64,000 bases of DNA from Cichorium intybus (lineage: Eukaryota; Streptophyta; Magnoliopsida; Asterales; Asteraceae), in NCBI GenBank assembly GCA_023525715.1, contig CM042013.1, forward strand, positions 73,672,994 through 73,736,993. Direction: 5' to 3'. Shown here in pieces: positions 31,314 through 42,610 of this stretch. A program made the translations under genes and the position numbers. Numbering within the stretch: position 1 is the stretch's first letter; the number at the start of each line of letters is the position of its first letter. A model generated the notes under the pieces. The model made no database searches. It was not told the DNA's origin and saw only the letters and a program-made list of their open reading frames with translations.

Positions 31314-33749
31314 TTACCCTGGACATTCCTCTATGTCCACTCCTTGATTGTTAGTGAAACACTCGGTGAACCGTTTGAGACGGTGCTTGTTTCTCGCTTG
31401 TTTTGGTATAGGAGGTGGATCTCTATTTTGCAAATCCAGATCATTGTGTTGATGATCATGGCAATCCACAGGCTTGGACTCTTCAGTAAGTCCAATTGTT
31501 GTTTCGTTCATTGAAACCATTGCCACTAAATTATTGTTAGATATTGTATGTTTATTTGGCAACAATGAATCATTTTCCCTTAGGTCTTCGGGAGGCACAT
31601 CACTCGGGTAGCGGGTGGATTGATCGATATTAAAGGTTACAACTTCACCATCGAATTCCATAGATAGGGTACCATTAAAAACATCAATTTTTGTTCTCGA
31701 TGTTTTTAGGAATGGTCTCCCCAAGAGTGTAGAACTTGAATTCGGTGAGTCGTCATCTCCCATATCGACGACATAAAAGTCAGCGGGAAAAACCAAGTTA
31801 TTCACTTGGACTAATATGTCTTCCAATACGCCTTTTGGACGTACCGTAGACTTATCGGCCAATTGAATAACGACTCCGGTGCGTTTCAATGTTCCTTTCT
31901 TTAAATTTTTAAAAATTGAAAATGGTAGAACATTGATAGAAGCACCGAGATCAAGCATGGCTCTCGGTATGTATGTGTCCCCCAATTTACAAGGGACCGT
32001 GAATACGCCCGGATCCTTGTATTTTGGTGGCAATCTTTTTTGTATGATTGCCGAGACATTCTCGTTGACTTTTATTGTCTCATCCCCTTTGAGTTTCTTT
32101 TTAGATGTGCAAAGTTCCTTAAGGAACTTAGCATATCTTGGAACTTGTTTAATAGCCTCAAGTAAGGGAATATTTACCTCCACCTTGCGGAATGTGGCCA
32201 TGATTTCTCGATCTTCCCTTTCTTTCTTTGATTCCAAGAATCTTGAAGGGAAAGGAGGTGATGGAGTATGGATTGGTGGCTCCGCTTGTTTCGTGCCCTC
32301 TTTTTCAGCATCCTCGGGCACAATTGGATCTTTGCAAACCTTCCCACTTCTAAGGGAGATGGCACTCACATTGTGCCTTGGGTTTGCTTCCGTTTGGGCT
32401 GGCAATTTAGTATCCAGCCTACTTTCCAACTTGCCAACCGTTGTTGCAAGTTGTGCCATTTGTTGCTCCAAGTTTTGGATGCTTGCTCTTGTCTCTTGCT
32501 GAAAAGATATTGTATTTTTAGCCAAATTAGAGACAATTTCCTCCAAAGACATACCTGAGGGGTTTCGTGACGTGGTATGTTGTGGTTGTGGGTATCGTGG
32601 TTGATATTGAGATCTTGGTTGCGCATTTCTCCACGATTGATTGTTGTCAAAATTCCTGGAATTTTGTCCCACGTGGTCACCCATAGCATTTACATGCTCG
32701 TTTTCATCTTGCAAGGATGGACACATGTCGGTTGGGTGACCATGTTGTAAGCAAATTCCACAAGCTCTTGCCTTTGGTTCGATCCCTCTCTCTTTGGTTA
32801 ACAAAATAACGGCTTTTGTTAATTCATTTAATTGAGTTTCAATAAGAGGGGTACTTACTTGTTTTTCTCCTCGTGGAGGGTCGGGATACCATTCGTCTTC
32901 CCCGATCGCGTGCTTCGAGTCTTCGGCCAAAGTTGCAATTAAGGCCCGGATTTGGGACGGAGTCTTGTCTAGTAAGGCTCCACCGCTTGAAGCATTGATA
33001 ATTCGCCTATCAAGGTGAGATAGGCCTTCACAAAAGTATTGGAGAAGTTGGTGCTCCGACAAACCGTGTTGTGGGCACCGAGAGCAAAGTTTCTTAAACC
33101 TCTCCCAATATGTGTGCAAAGACTCTCTTCGTCCTTGGTGCAAGGTGAGAATTTCTCTACGTATGCTCGAAGCTTTTGGCTCCGGGAAGTATTTGTCAAG
33201 GAATGCTTGAGCAATGTCGTTCCATGTTGTTATCGTCCCCGGTGGGAGATAGTACAACCATTCTTTGGCGGCATCGTAAAGAGCGGCATCGTAAAGAGCA
33301 AAGGGGAATGCCCTTAGCTTGATTTGGTCCTCGGTCACATTATGCGGTTTCATACCCGAACATACCACATGAAACTCCTTAAGGAATTTATGGGGATCTT
33401 CATTTTCCAAACCTCTAAAGGTTGGAAGTAAGTGTATGAGCCCGGACTTTAGCTCAAAATTCTCCACATTGGGATAAGTTATACACAAAGGTTGTTGTGT
33501 ATCTTTTCGGGCACCCCATTGTCTTAAGGTTTTTTCTTCGTCACCCATTTTTAATGGATTAGTAGAAAAATCAGAAATAGGAGTAGAAGTAGAAGTAGAA
33601 GGTGGTGTAGGAGAGAGTGTTGATGTAGTGTGAGATTTTTGGTAATCAAGCTTCTTTCGAAGTTTGGTTTGTTTTCTTAATATTTTTGCAGTTTTTTCGA
33701 TTTCTTTGTTGATCTCAAGAGGTGTACCTGTTCGATCAGATCTGGGCAT
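31314..33749 (-). CDS. gag: Athila Gag-protease (811 aa), pol absent
   Basis: Open from ATG at 33749 to a stop at 31314. About residues 130-240 are the retrotransposon Gag domain (WLYYLPPGTITTWNDIAQAF, LHTYWERFKKLCSRCPQHGL). A CCHC knuckle CGICLQHGHPTDMC (C-x2-C-x4-H-x4-C) follows near 325. An aspartic protease of Athila type lies near 580-700 (AMLDLGASINVLPFSIF, TLLGRPFLKTSRTKI). It ends soon after the protease; no RT, RNase H or integrase is found in this half. A 15-bp tandem duplication gives ALYDAALYDA at about 33273-33302. Intact LTR D, primer site and Gag without pol fit a non-autonomous element that would borrow polymerase and integrase from a partner (inference). Confidence 0.88.
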   Translation of the reverse strand: MPRSDRTGTPLEINKEIEKTAKILRKQTKLRKKLDYQKSHTTSTLSPTPPSTSTSTPISDFSTNPLKMGDEEKTLRQWGARKDTQQPLCITYPNVENFELKSGLIHLLPTFRGLENEDPHKFLKEFHVVCSGMKPHNVTEDQIKLRAFPFALYDAALYDAAKEWLYYLPPGTITTWNDIAQAFLDKYFPEPKASSIRREILTLHQGRRESLHTYWERFKKLCSRCPQHGLSEHQLLQYFCEGLSHLDRRIINASSGGALLDKTPSQIRALIATLAEDSKHAIGEDEWYPDPPRGEKQVSTPLIETQLNELTKAVILLTKERGIEPKARACGICLQHGHPTDMCPSLQDENEHVNAMGDHVGQNSRNFDNNQSWRNAQPRSQYQPRYPQPQHTTSRNPSGMSLEEIVSNLAKNTISFQQETRASIQNLEQQMAQLATTVGKLESRLDTKLPAQTEANPRHNVSAISLRSGKVCKDPIVPEDAEKEGTKQAEPPIHTPSPPFPSRFLESKKEREDREIMATFRKVEVNIPLLEAIKQVPRYAKFLKELCTSKKKLKGDETIKVNENVSAIIQKRLPPKYKDPGVFTVPCKLGDTYIPRAMLDLGASINVLPFSIFKNLKKGTLKRTGVVIQLADKSTVRPKGVLEDILVQVNNLVFPADFYVVDMGDDDSPNSSSTLLGRPFLKTSRTKIDVFNGTLSMEFDGEVVTFNIDQSTRYPSDVPPEDLRENDSLLPNKHTISNNNLVAMVSMNETTIGLTEESKPVDCHDHQHNDLDLQNRDPPPIPKQARNKHRLKRFTECFTNNQGVDIEECPG

Positions 33750-33772
33750 AAAGAGTTAATCATAAGCCAATT

Positions 33773-33792
33773 CCCCGGCAACGGCGCCAATT
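33773..33792 (-). promoter_or_regulatory. Athila primer binding site (tRNA-Asp type)
   Basis: Minus-strand TTGGCGCCGTTGCCGGGG directly after the LTR end (ACCAACA). This sequence is usual for Athila elements, where it is attributed to tRNA-Asp. Confidence 0.88.
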
Positions 33793-35518
33793 TGTTGGTC
33801 GTCGAATTACCAAACAAATAAAGAGTAATGTGTAATATGGATGCAGTTTATAATGATGGGACAGAAATTGTGAAATGTCAAAAGACCTCTAAATACTCTT
33901 CAATTAAGAATAGTATAGTAGTGGTACGAGTCGAACCCAAGGGAATTGATGCGAATAATCTCTTGCCAAGTTTTCACACTCTTAGAGATTGGGACAAAGA
34001 AATATAAAGTTCAAGGGGGGATTTGTCAAGTCGCTTGATAAACGCAAAAATAAAGAAGAATGTGATTTATATAATTAAAACGGACATTCGGCTTCTAGTC
34101 TAATCAATCTTGTCGCATATTCATACTTGAATGAAATTAAGAGTTAAGTAATGGTTCTTGTCAATGGAAAAATGACAATAACACATCAACTTAGAAGAAA
34201 TCCAAATTAATATGCTCAATACTTCAATGGTCGCTATTTGTGAAAGAAGTATTGTTTTCTCATATATAAGTAAATACCTCAATGGTCATCTTGAAGAGAT
34301 AGATGTATCTCAACCGAGACAAGATACCACTTAAATATGCGAGCTTTAATCCAAATTCAATATTCCGTCCCTTTAGATGAAGGAACTAAGAACAAGCATG
34401 TAATTTAAGACATAGAAATCAACCGGGACAAAAGAAACATACATCACTAATATAGAACAAGGATTAGCACTTAAATTCTATAAAAGGTATGCACAACACA
34501 ATGGTCAACTAGTGATTAATGCTATAATTGACCAAGAGTGATGCTTTATGCTCTTTTGTTAGTTCTTTACTTATTAAGAGCTTGATTGATCTCTCGTGTC
34601 AAGCTTTAACAAGTGAAGTTACTTCTAAGATGTTACTAACAATGATCTTCAAAACAATTGAAAATACATCTAACTATAATTGGTCAACTATCGAAATATA
34701 GTGATCGGCTAAATTCCAAAACAGGGACCAAATTTGTAATAAAATTTAAATGACAAAACTAAACCAAAACAGTTTTAATAACTTCAAAACTTCAATCCAA
34801 GCATAAATATTAATGACTAGAAAGATACATGACTAAAAGCCGAATGTTATGAGATTTAGCCACTCATGTTAGCTAAAAACTGCACAAATGCAAATAAAGA
34901 CATTATAACTAGCTAAGAATAAGAAAATATCTAAGTGTATGAAGTGATATTGGATGATCTTCAAGTGTATTGAAGTGTGTTCATAACTCCTCTCAAATGC
35001 TCTATTTATAGTCCTCAAATGGCCCTGAAGAGATCTCAGATCGGACTAATCAAATGATGAAAATCCCATGCTTCAAAAGTTGATTTGCTGGAAGATTCCT
35101 GCTGCACATGACTTACAGTGCAGACACGACTCGTGTGTTTGTAGGCTTACAAAAGACACGACTCGTGTGTATTGAAAGTACATTGCCATTTTGTCATTCC
35201 AGGTGGAACACGACTCGTGTGTTTTTAGTGTATAAATGAACACGAGTCGTGTCAGTGAGGCAGGGGGTTTCCGAGGCTATTTTTTCCGTCTCTTGCCCGA
35301 TTTGCTTGAAACTTGGCGTGAGACTTCCTTTTGACATTGTAAGGTGGTCCATATTTTATAATGCCTGCAAAACATACCATTTTATGCAAACAAATGGTTT
35401 TTGCTCCAAAATAAACACATTAGACCGAAAACATGCATATAGCATGCTTTAAAGGCAATAAACGATGTTGAATGCGGTAAATAAACATACAAAAAGGTGT
35501 ATAGTTATACACCTATCA
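33793..35518 (-). repeat. Athila LTR D (1726 bp, complete)
   Basis: Minus strand TGATAGGTG...CGACCAACA, followed by the primer binding site. The palindrome cluster lies near 35120-35255 and TATAAATA near 35003-35010. It is closer to LTR C than to A or B. Confidence 0.9.
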
Positions 35519-35523
35519 GGGGT
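35519..35523. repeat. Target-site duplication of the Athila composite, right copy
   Basis: GGGGT directly after CACCTATCA, in the same orientation as 20164-20168. Confidence 0.8.
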
Positions 35524-36181
35524 TCCCATACCTCTTAGTCTAAGTATTAATATTAAAAACATTACATATACAAATGAATAGAAAACAAAATATATAAAAG
35601 ATACAAAGGTATTTTCATAATTTTATAGTTTCCCATGTACATATGTATACAGTTCCATAAATTTTCGTTTTGGTTTCGATCAAAATTGAATTACTATTTG
35701 TGATATTATACTTGGTTTGGTAGCAAAAAATGAATAGAAAAATTAAAAAACAAAATATAATTTCTAATTTGCTATTTGTACTTTTAAAGTTTTATATACA
35801 TCTTAAATGTTCCTAAATTCTAAGGGTTGTTTTTTTTTTTTTTTTTTGTAAAAATATATGTGAGGGCATTCAAACAGAAATGCTTCATACATTTGAAATA
35901 GGTGTATATCATGTTGCTAGAGATGGGAATAGTTACATTGTTGACCTTGATCTTCAACTGAACTTTGATGTGCATGTGTGCTATTAAGAAGAAAGATGGT
36001 AGTGATAGACTTGAAGAGGCTAACAACCAAGGAAGCACCTCTATTGGAGTGTACTTGTGTTCTGGAGTTATGCTTTGGATCTAATATGAGTTTGAATTGC
36101 AATATTTATCTTTCAAATATATTAGTTTTTATTTCTTGGGTCTACATTGAAAGTTTAAACAGATCATATTGTAGACAATTC
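35524..36181. other. AT-rich intergenic sequence
   Basis: No supported gene. The first about 20 bp (TTCCCATACCTCTTAG) continue the sequence interrupted at 20168. Confidence 0.5.
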
Positions 36182-36720
36182 ATTGAACTTTGAAAAAAAA
36201 ACTTAATTAATAGCATCATATAACATCATACTTTGATAAAATGATTTTAAATATCTTTAGATGATCCGAAAAAGTTTCATTTCTTTTATATTGAAGTTCA
36301 CCGCATTTTTCAAGAAAACTATGTCTATTTTAACATTGAACTTTGCAAAAAAAATAATAAAATAAAATAACTCATTAATAGCTACGTATTTTGAAAAAAT
36401 GATTTTAAATCTCTTTTGATGATCTGGAAAAGTTTACAATTTTTACATTGAATCTCATTTATTGGATATCGATTTTAGCATTGAACTTTGCAAAAAAAAA
36501 AAAAAAAAAAAAAACTTATTAATAGCATCCTACTTTGAAAAACATTACTTTTTTTTAAGTATCTTAAGATAATCTGGAAATGTTTCATTTCTTTTCCATA
36601 GAAGCTCATTTATATGATATTTTTCTGGAACACAATGTCAATTTTAGCATTGAACTTTGGAAAAACAAAAAAAAAACTCATTAATAGCATCGTACTTTGA
36701 AAAATACTTTTTAAATATTA
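36182..36720. repeat. Degenerate tandem repeat, about 145-170 bp unit, 3.5 copies
   Basis: Units start CATTGAACTTTG(C)AAAAAA near 36182, 36334, 36478 and 36647. Each continues with CATTAATAGCATC, CTTTGAAAAA, TTTAAATATCTT, GATGATCTGGAAA and TTTCATTTCTTTT. Copies differ by many substitutions and A-run lengths, so the array is old. Confidence 0.75.
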
Positions 36721-36862
36721 TTATATTTTTAAAAATGTTATTACCAATAAAATTACAAATTTCTACCAAGGTAAGATGATCATCGATTTTAACGCATTCG
36801 GCAAAAAAATTATTTTTGTTATTTTTATTTCTCAATTCGTGTAAACACGAGTTATTAACCTT

Positions 36863-37970
<1,108 letters not shown>

Positions 37971-38304
37971 AAAGGAATTCATTTAAAAATATATAAATAT
38001 ATAAATATAAAAAATAGCAAACTTTGATTCATTTTATTTCGAGATGCACATCAAAGATTATTAATTTGTTTATTTTTATTCTTTAATATTGATTCTTTTC
38101 AGTATTCTTGAGTTACTAGAGAGTGTTTGTATCGTCATTTCAAAATAAAAAATAAAAAATAAATTAAAATTTTTTTAAAAATTAAAAAATGACCGCCAAG
38201 GCCGATTTTTACAGCAAACCGCCAAACTGACCGATTAGGCCTAATCGTAATCGGTTGAAAACTGATTAGCGATTAATCGGCCGCCAAGGCCGATTTTTGC
38301 AACA

Positions 38305-38831
<527 letters not shown>

Positions 38832-38832
<1 letters not shown>

Positions 38833-39247
38833 AAAAAACCGACCCTTGGGCCTCTTAGACACTCAAAATGGGCCCGGGGCGCTGAAAATTTTTCCTAACA
38901 AAACAACTTCTTTTATTTTTTTGTTTGAAAATTTTGTACATGTACAAACTTTTTTATACATGCACTTTTTTTAAAGTTTTTTTTAATGAATGCCTTTCTA
39001 ACACATATTTAAGACGTTTTGTAAAAAAAATTGAAAAAAAAGTGTACGTATAAAAAAGTTTGTACATGTACAAAATTTTTTTTGCACATGTACAAATTTT
39101 TCAAAAAAAAATTAAAAAAAATCGTTTTTTTCGGAATTTTTTCCGAATAGGCTTATATTTGAGCGTTTTAGAGGCCCCAATTTTTAGTTTTTCGAAAATG
39201 TTGACCGTTTGGGAGTTCTCGGGTGAAATTGGTTCTCAAAATATCCT
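38832..39247. mobile_element. Foldback element related to 60930-61479, left arm truncated
   Basis: Contains the same ordered blocks as the complete copy (AAAAAACCGACC, GGCCTCT, ACTCAAAATGG, a central inverted T/A-rich region, GAGCGTTTTAGAGGCC, GTTTGGGAGTTCTCGGG, TTGGTTCTCAAAA). It lacks the outer about 75 bp of the left arm and ends at a (CT)n(TA)n run. The palindromes here are TGTACATGTACA, where the other copy has GCACATGTGC. Confidence 0.65.
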
Positions 39248-39716
<469 letters not shown>

Positions 39717-40591
39717 ATGTCAGGGAGAAGAAGCAGTCATCGATTACGTGAGAATGTGCCGTTGAATTACTCAAACACAAAGGAGAATCAAGTAACAGTT
39801 GATGAAGATGAAGATGACGACGACTTCGTTAATCCTCCAAAACGTATGATTTCTTAAAACCCTTCTCGATTAACATGCGAATGTAGAATGCATGTTAGAA
39901 ATATTGTTGTATAATGTGTAAATTATAAACTAGGGTTTGTTGAATCATCGGTATTTGTAAGTCAAAAACATGTCTTGTACTTTAAAACAAAAATTAGGAG
40001 TGTTTCTGTCAAAAACATGTTAAGAATTTTTGTTTATTTGTCTGCATTCTTAGAGAATTAGCAAAATTTATGCTTATTTTGACCTAATTTACACGTGTAC
40101 TGTACTTCATTCTTAGAGAATACGGAAAATGTGTATACTTGGAGAATATTTGATACACAGTTCAAATGAAACTTATTTTGTACATATCAAAGTAATATGA
40201 ATTTCACTATATTCTCAGAGAATAAAGTATTAAACTTATTGTCATTCTCTAATGATTGTTGTAACGCCAATATACTCTTTTTATAAATATAATAAAAAGG
40301 GTAAAATGGTCATTTTACCTTGGAAGGGAAAATTGGTCTTTTGGATGGAAAAGTATTTGGTTTGAAATAATATTTTGAGTTTTGGACTTAAAATGTTATA
40401 AAAACTGATTTTTGGTCGTTTTACCACAAAAGGGTATTTTGGTCATTTGACCATGTGAAAGACCAAATATGAAAAATATTGTTGTTTGTGGCAAATGTAT
40501 AAAGAATGAAAGTTTTATTGTAATAAAACTTGATTTTGTGGTCAAAGTTCAAGAAAATGAACTCTAGGACCAAAAATGTAAAAATTTGAAG

Positions 40592-40599
40592 TATAAATA
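40592..40599 (+). promoter_or_regulatory. TATA box of solo LTR
   Basis: TATAAATA followed by GAAGAGAG, about 330 bp after the LTR start. A retained LTR promoter inside an intron, in sense with the host gene. Confidence 0.45.
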
Positions 40600-41686
40600 G
40601 AAGAGAGTTGACTCTCTCTTTGACTGGCCAATTGTGCAGCAACGGGAGAAGATTTTGGTGTGAAATTTCTGGAAATCCTTGAAGCTTGAAGCATAGAATT
40701 GGAATCATAGCTTGGAATTGGTGATTCTTAAGCTAAATAAGGTTAGTATTCCAAGTTCTTGAAGTGTTCTTGGTGAGTTTTGTGGGTAAACTAAAATCTG
40801 CAAATTTCAGTTGTGATTATGTGATTTAAATGGTTTATTACTTCCATTAAGCCATGCTAATAAGAGCTTAACTCAAGAAAATGGAAGTAGATTGCTATTA
40901 GTGATAAATTTGAAGTTTTGGGGTTTTAGGACTAAGAACCCTAATTCTTCATTTTGATTGATTTAGTTGTTTTGAATGGTTGAAAACCTTGTTAAAGTAT
41001 AAGGTTTTAGCCTAGAAACAAAACCCAAACGATTAAGGACTGAATTAAGGACTTAATGGGCTAAAAATGCGTGCTACAGTGCACAAATCGCGGCTGGACA
41101 GGAGGCCTGCGCAGGCGCCAGGCGCGGTGCGGCCAAGCCCCTGGCGGGGTGCGCCCAGGCGTGGTGCGCCCTGTCCTAGGCGCGGTGCGCCCCTAGGCAG
41201 GGCCAGGCAGGGGATCAAAAATGCTAACTTTCGTTTGGCTTGTCCGTTTTAGCTCAAATTTGGACCATAGGCTCGTTATGGTCTGAAAAGTTTGGGAAAA
41301 TTATTAAATTGAGTTTTCGACCCCTCGGGGCACTGTAGATCGACTCGAATGCCTTGGTGAATAGTAAAATTCACAAAAAGTTAGTAAACGGAAAGTTTAT
41401 TAACTAGGCATTGTTTATAATGATATTGTATTGAACTCTTTTGTATTAGAGTTAATTGGAATGGCTATTAACCTATTATCATTTGGTATATAAATGATTA
41501 TATAGGTGTGGGACAAAATGGTTGTGGTGCACGCAAAGGCAAGAAACAACCGGGATGTAAATGCAGCTAGTATCCAGGTGAGTAATCTCAATGATATCAT
41601 ATATGATATATGATGATTGAACTGTTACAGGTTGAAACAGCTTCGGGGGACGAAAACGACAAGTGTAAAAATATATGTAAAAGACA

Positions 41687-42020
41687 AGACCAGATAAGCC
41701 GTGAGTCATTGCGATGACAAGAACGGAGCTGTGAGTCAATACATATATATATACACTATGATATGACAAGACCAGATAAGCCGTGAGTCTATTATAGACA
41801 AGAACGGAGCTGTGAGTCAGTCATTATCTATGGTACGACAAGACCAGATAAGCCGTGAGTCTATAATAGACAAGAACGGAGCTGTGAGTCAAACCTATAT
41901 CAGACAAGACCGGATAAGCCGTGAGTCATTTCGATGACAAGAACGGAGCCGTGAGTCTAGGCAACAGCGGGCTAACCCGTGAGCTAAGGCAACAGCGGGT
42001 TAACCCGTGAGCCATAACTA
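41687..42020 (+). repeat. Hairpin-type tandem array 1 in solo LTR
   Basis: Four long units of GACAAGACCAGATAAGCCG + TGAGTC + GACAAGAACGGAGCTG + TGAGTC, separated by variable AT-rich spacers, then two CAGCGGGCTAACCCGTGAG units. Stems such as CGG/CCG, ACGG/CCGT and CGGG/CCCG can form in several units. Confidence 0.8.
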
Positions 42021-42029
42021 ATTCTGGAT

Positions 42030-42610
42030 GCTATATCCAACTGGTGCGGCCTTCGGGCTATGACATTCTGGTGCGGCCTTCGGGCTATGACATTCTGGTG
42101 CGGCCTTCGGGCTATGATATTCTGGTGCGGCCTATACGGCTATGATATTCTGGTGCGGCCTATACGGCTATGATTCTGGATGTTATATCCAACTGGTGCG
42201 GCCTATATGGCTATGACATTATTATATAGAAACGGTGCGGCCTTGTGGCTATGATTTCGAGTTGTTGAACCCTAACTGGTGCGGCTTTCGGGCTACGATT
42301 CATACGCTGGAAATGTTTTGGTGCAGCTATTATAGCCATGACAAATGATATGACTTATATAGTCATGATATATGGTATAGTCAATTATGACTAAGAAAGA
42401 TGGGACAGAAATGGTACAGAATGGATTAGATTGGTATGCAAATAACAAACGGGACATGATAAAGTGTTCAATTGTCTAATGTGATTGGAAAATCACATGA
42501 TCTCATGATCCAGCCTGTAGGGCTACATATTAGGATGTGAAATCCTAGGAGATATATGGCCAGCCAGTAAGGCTATGAGTTTAGATACGATATTCAGACA
42601 GATTTATGAT
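42030..42610 (+). repeat. Hairpin-type tandem array 2 in solo LTR
   Basis: About nine units of GGTGCGGCC-loop-GGCTATGA with loops TTCG, TATAC, TATAT or TTGT. They grade into units with different stems: GCTATTATAGC, ATGACTTATATAGTCAT, TAGTCAATTATGACTA, GTGATTGGAAAATCAC, GATCTCATGATC, AGGATGTGAAATCCT. Spacer hairpins GGATGTTATATCC also occur. Confidence 0.82.

Larger units (their letters stand above)
20169..35518. mobile_element. Athila-type Ty3/gypsy inverted composite (15.35 kb)
   Basis: Two half-elements in opposite orientation. Half 1 (plus): LTR A 20169-21337, env-position ORF, LTR B from 24678. Half 2 (minus): LTR D 35518-33793, primer binding site, gag-protease, env-position ORF, LTR C ending at the junction 26353-26357. 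Both outer ends are LTR starts (TGATAGG reading inward), and the whole unit is flanked by direct GGGGT. Half 1 lacks the last part of LTR A, the primer site and gag; half 2 lacks pol. The arms are inverted copies of each other with a few percent divergence. Athila assignment rests on the TGGCGCCGTTGCCGGGG primer site, the Gag-protease type, the GGGAGGCAACCC motif after gag and the ATHILA ORF1-like protein. Confidence 0.85.

Noticed and set aside
41085..41215. CpG island or promoter of a host gene
   Set aside because: The GC-rich patch lies inside the solo LTR and consists of repeated GGCGCGGTGCGCC-type units.
41687..42610. CRISPR or satellite array
   Set aside because: Located inside a bounded solo LTR; units vary in length and sequence and are better described as hairpin repeats.
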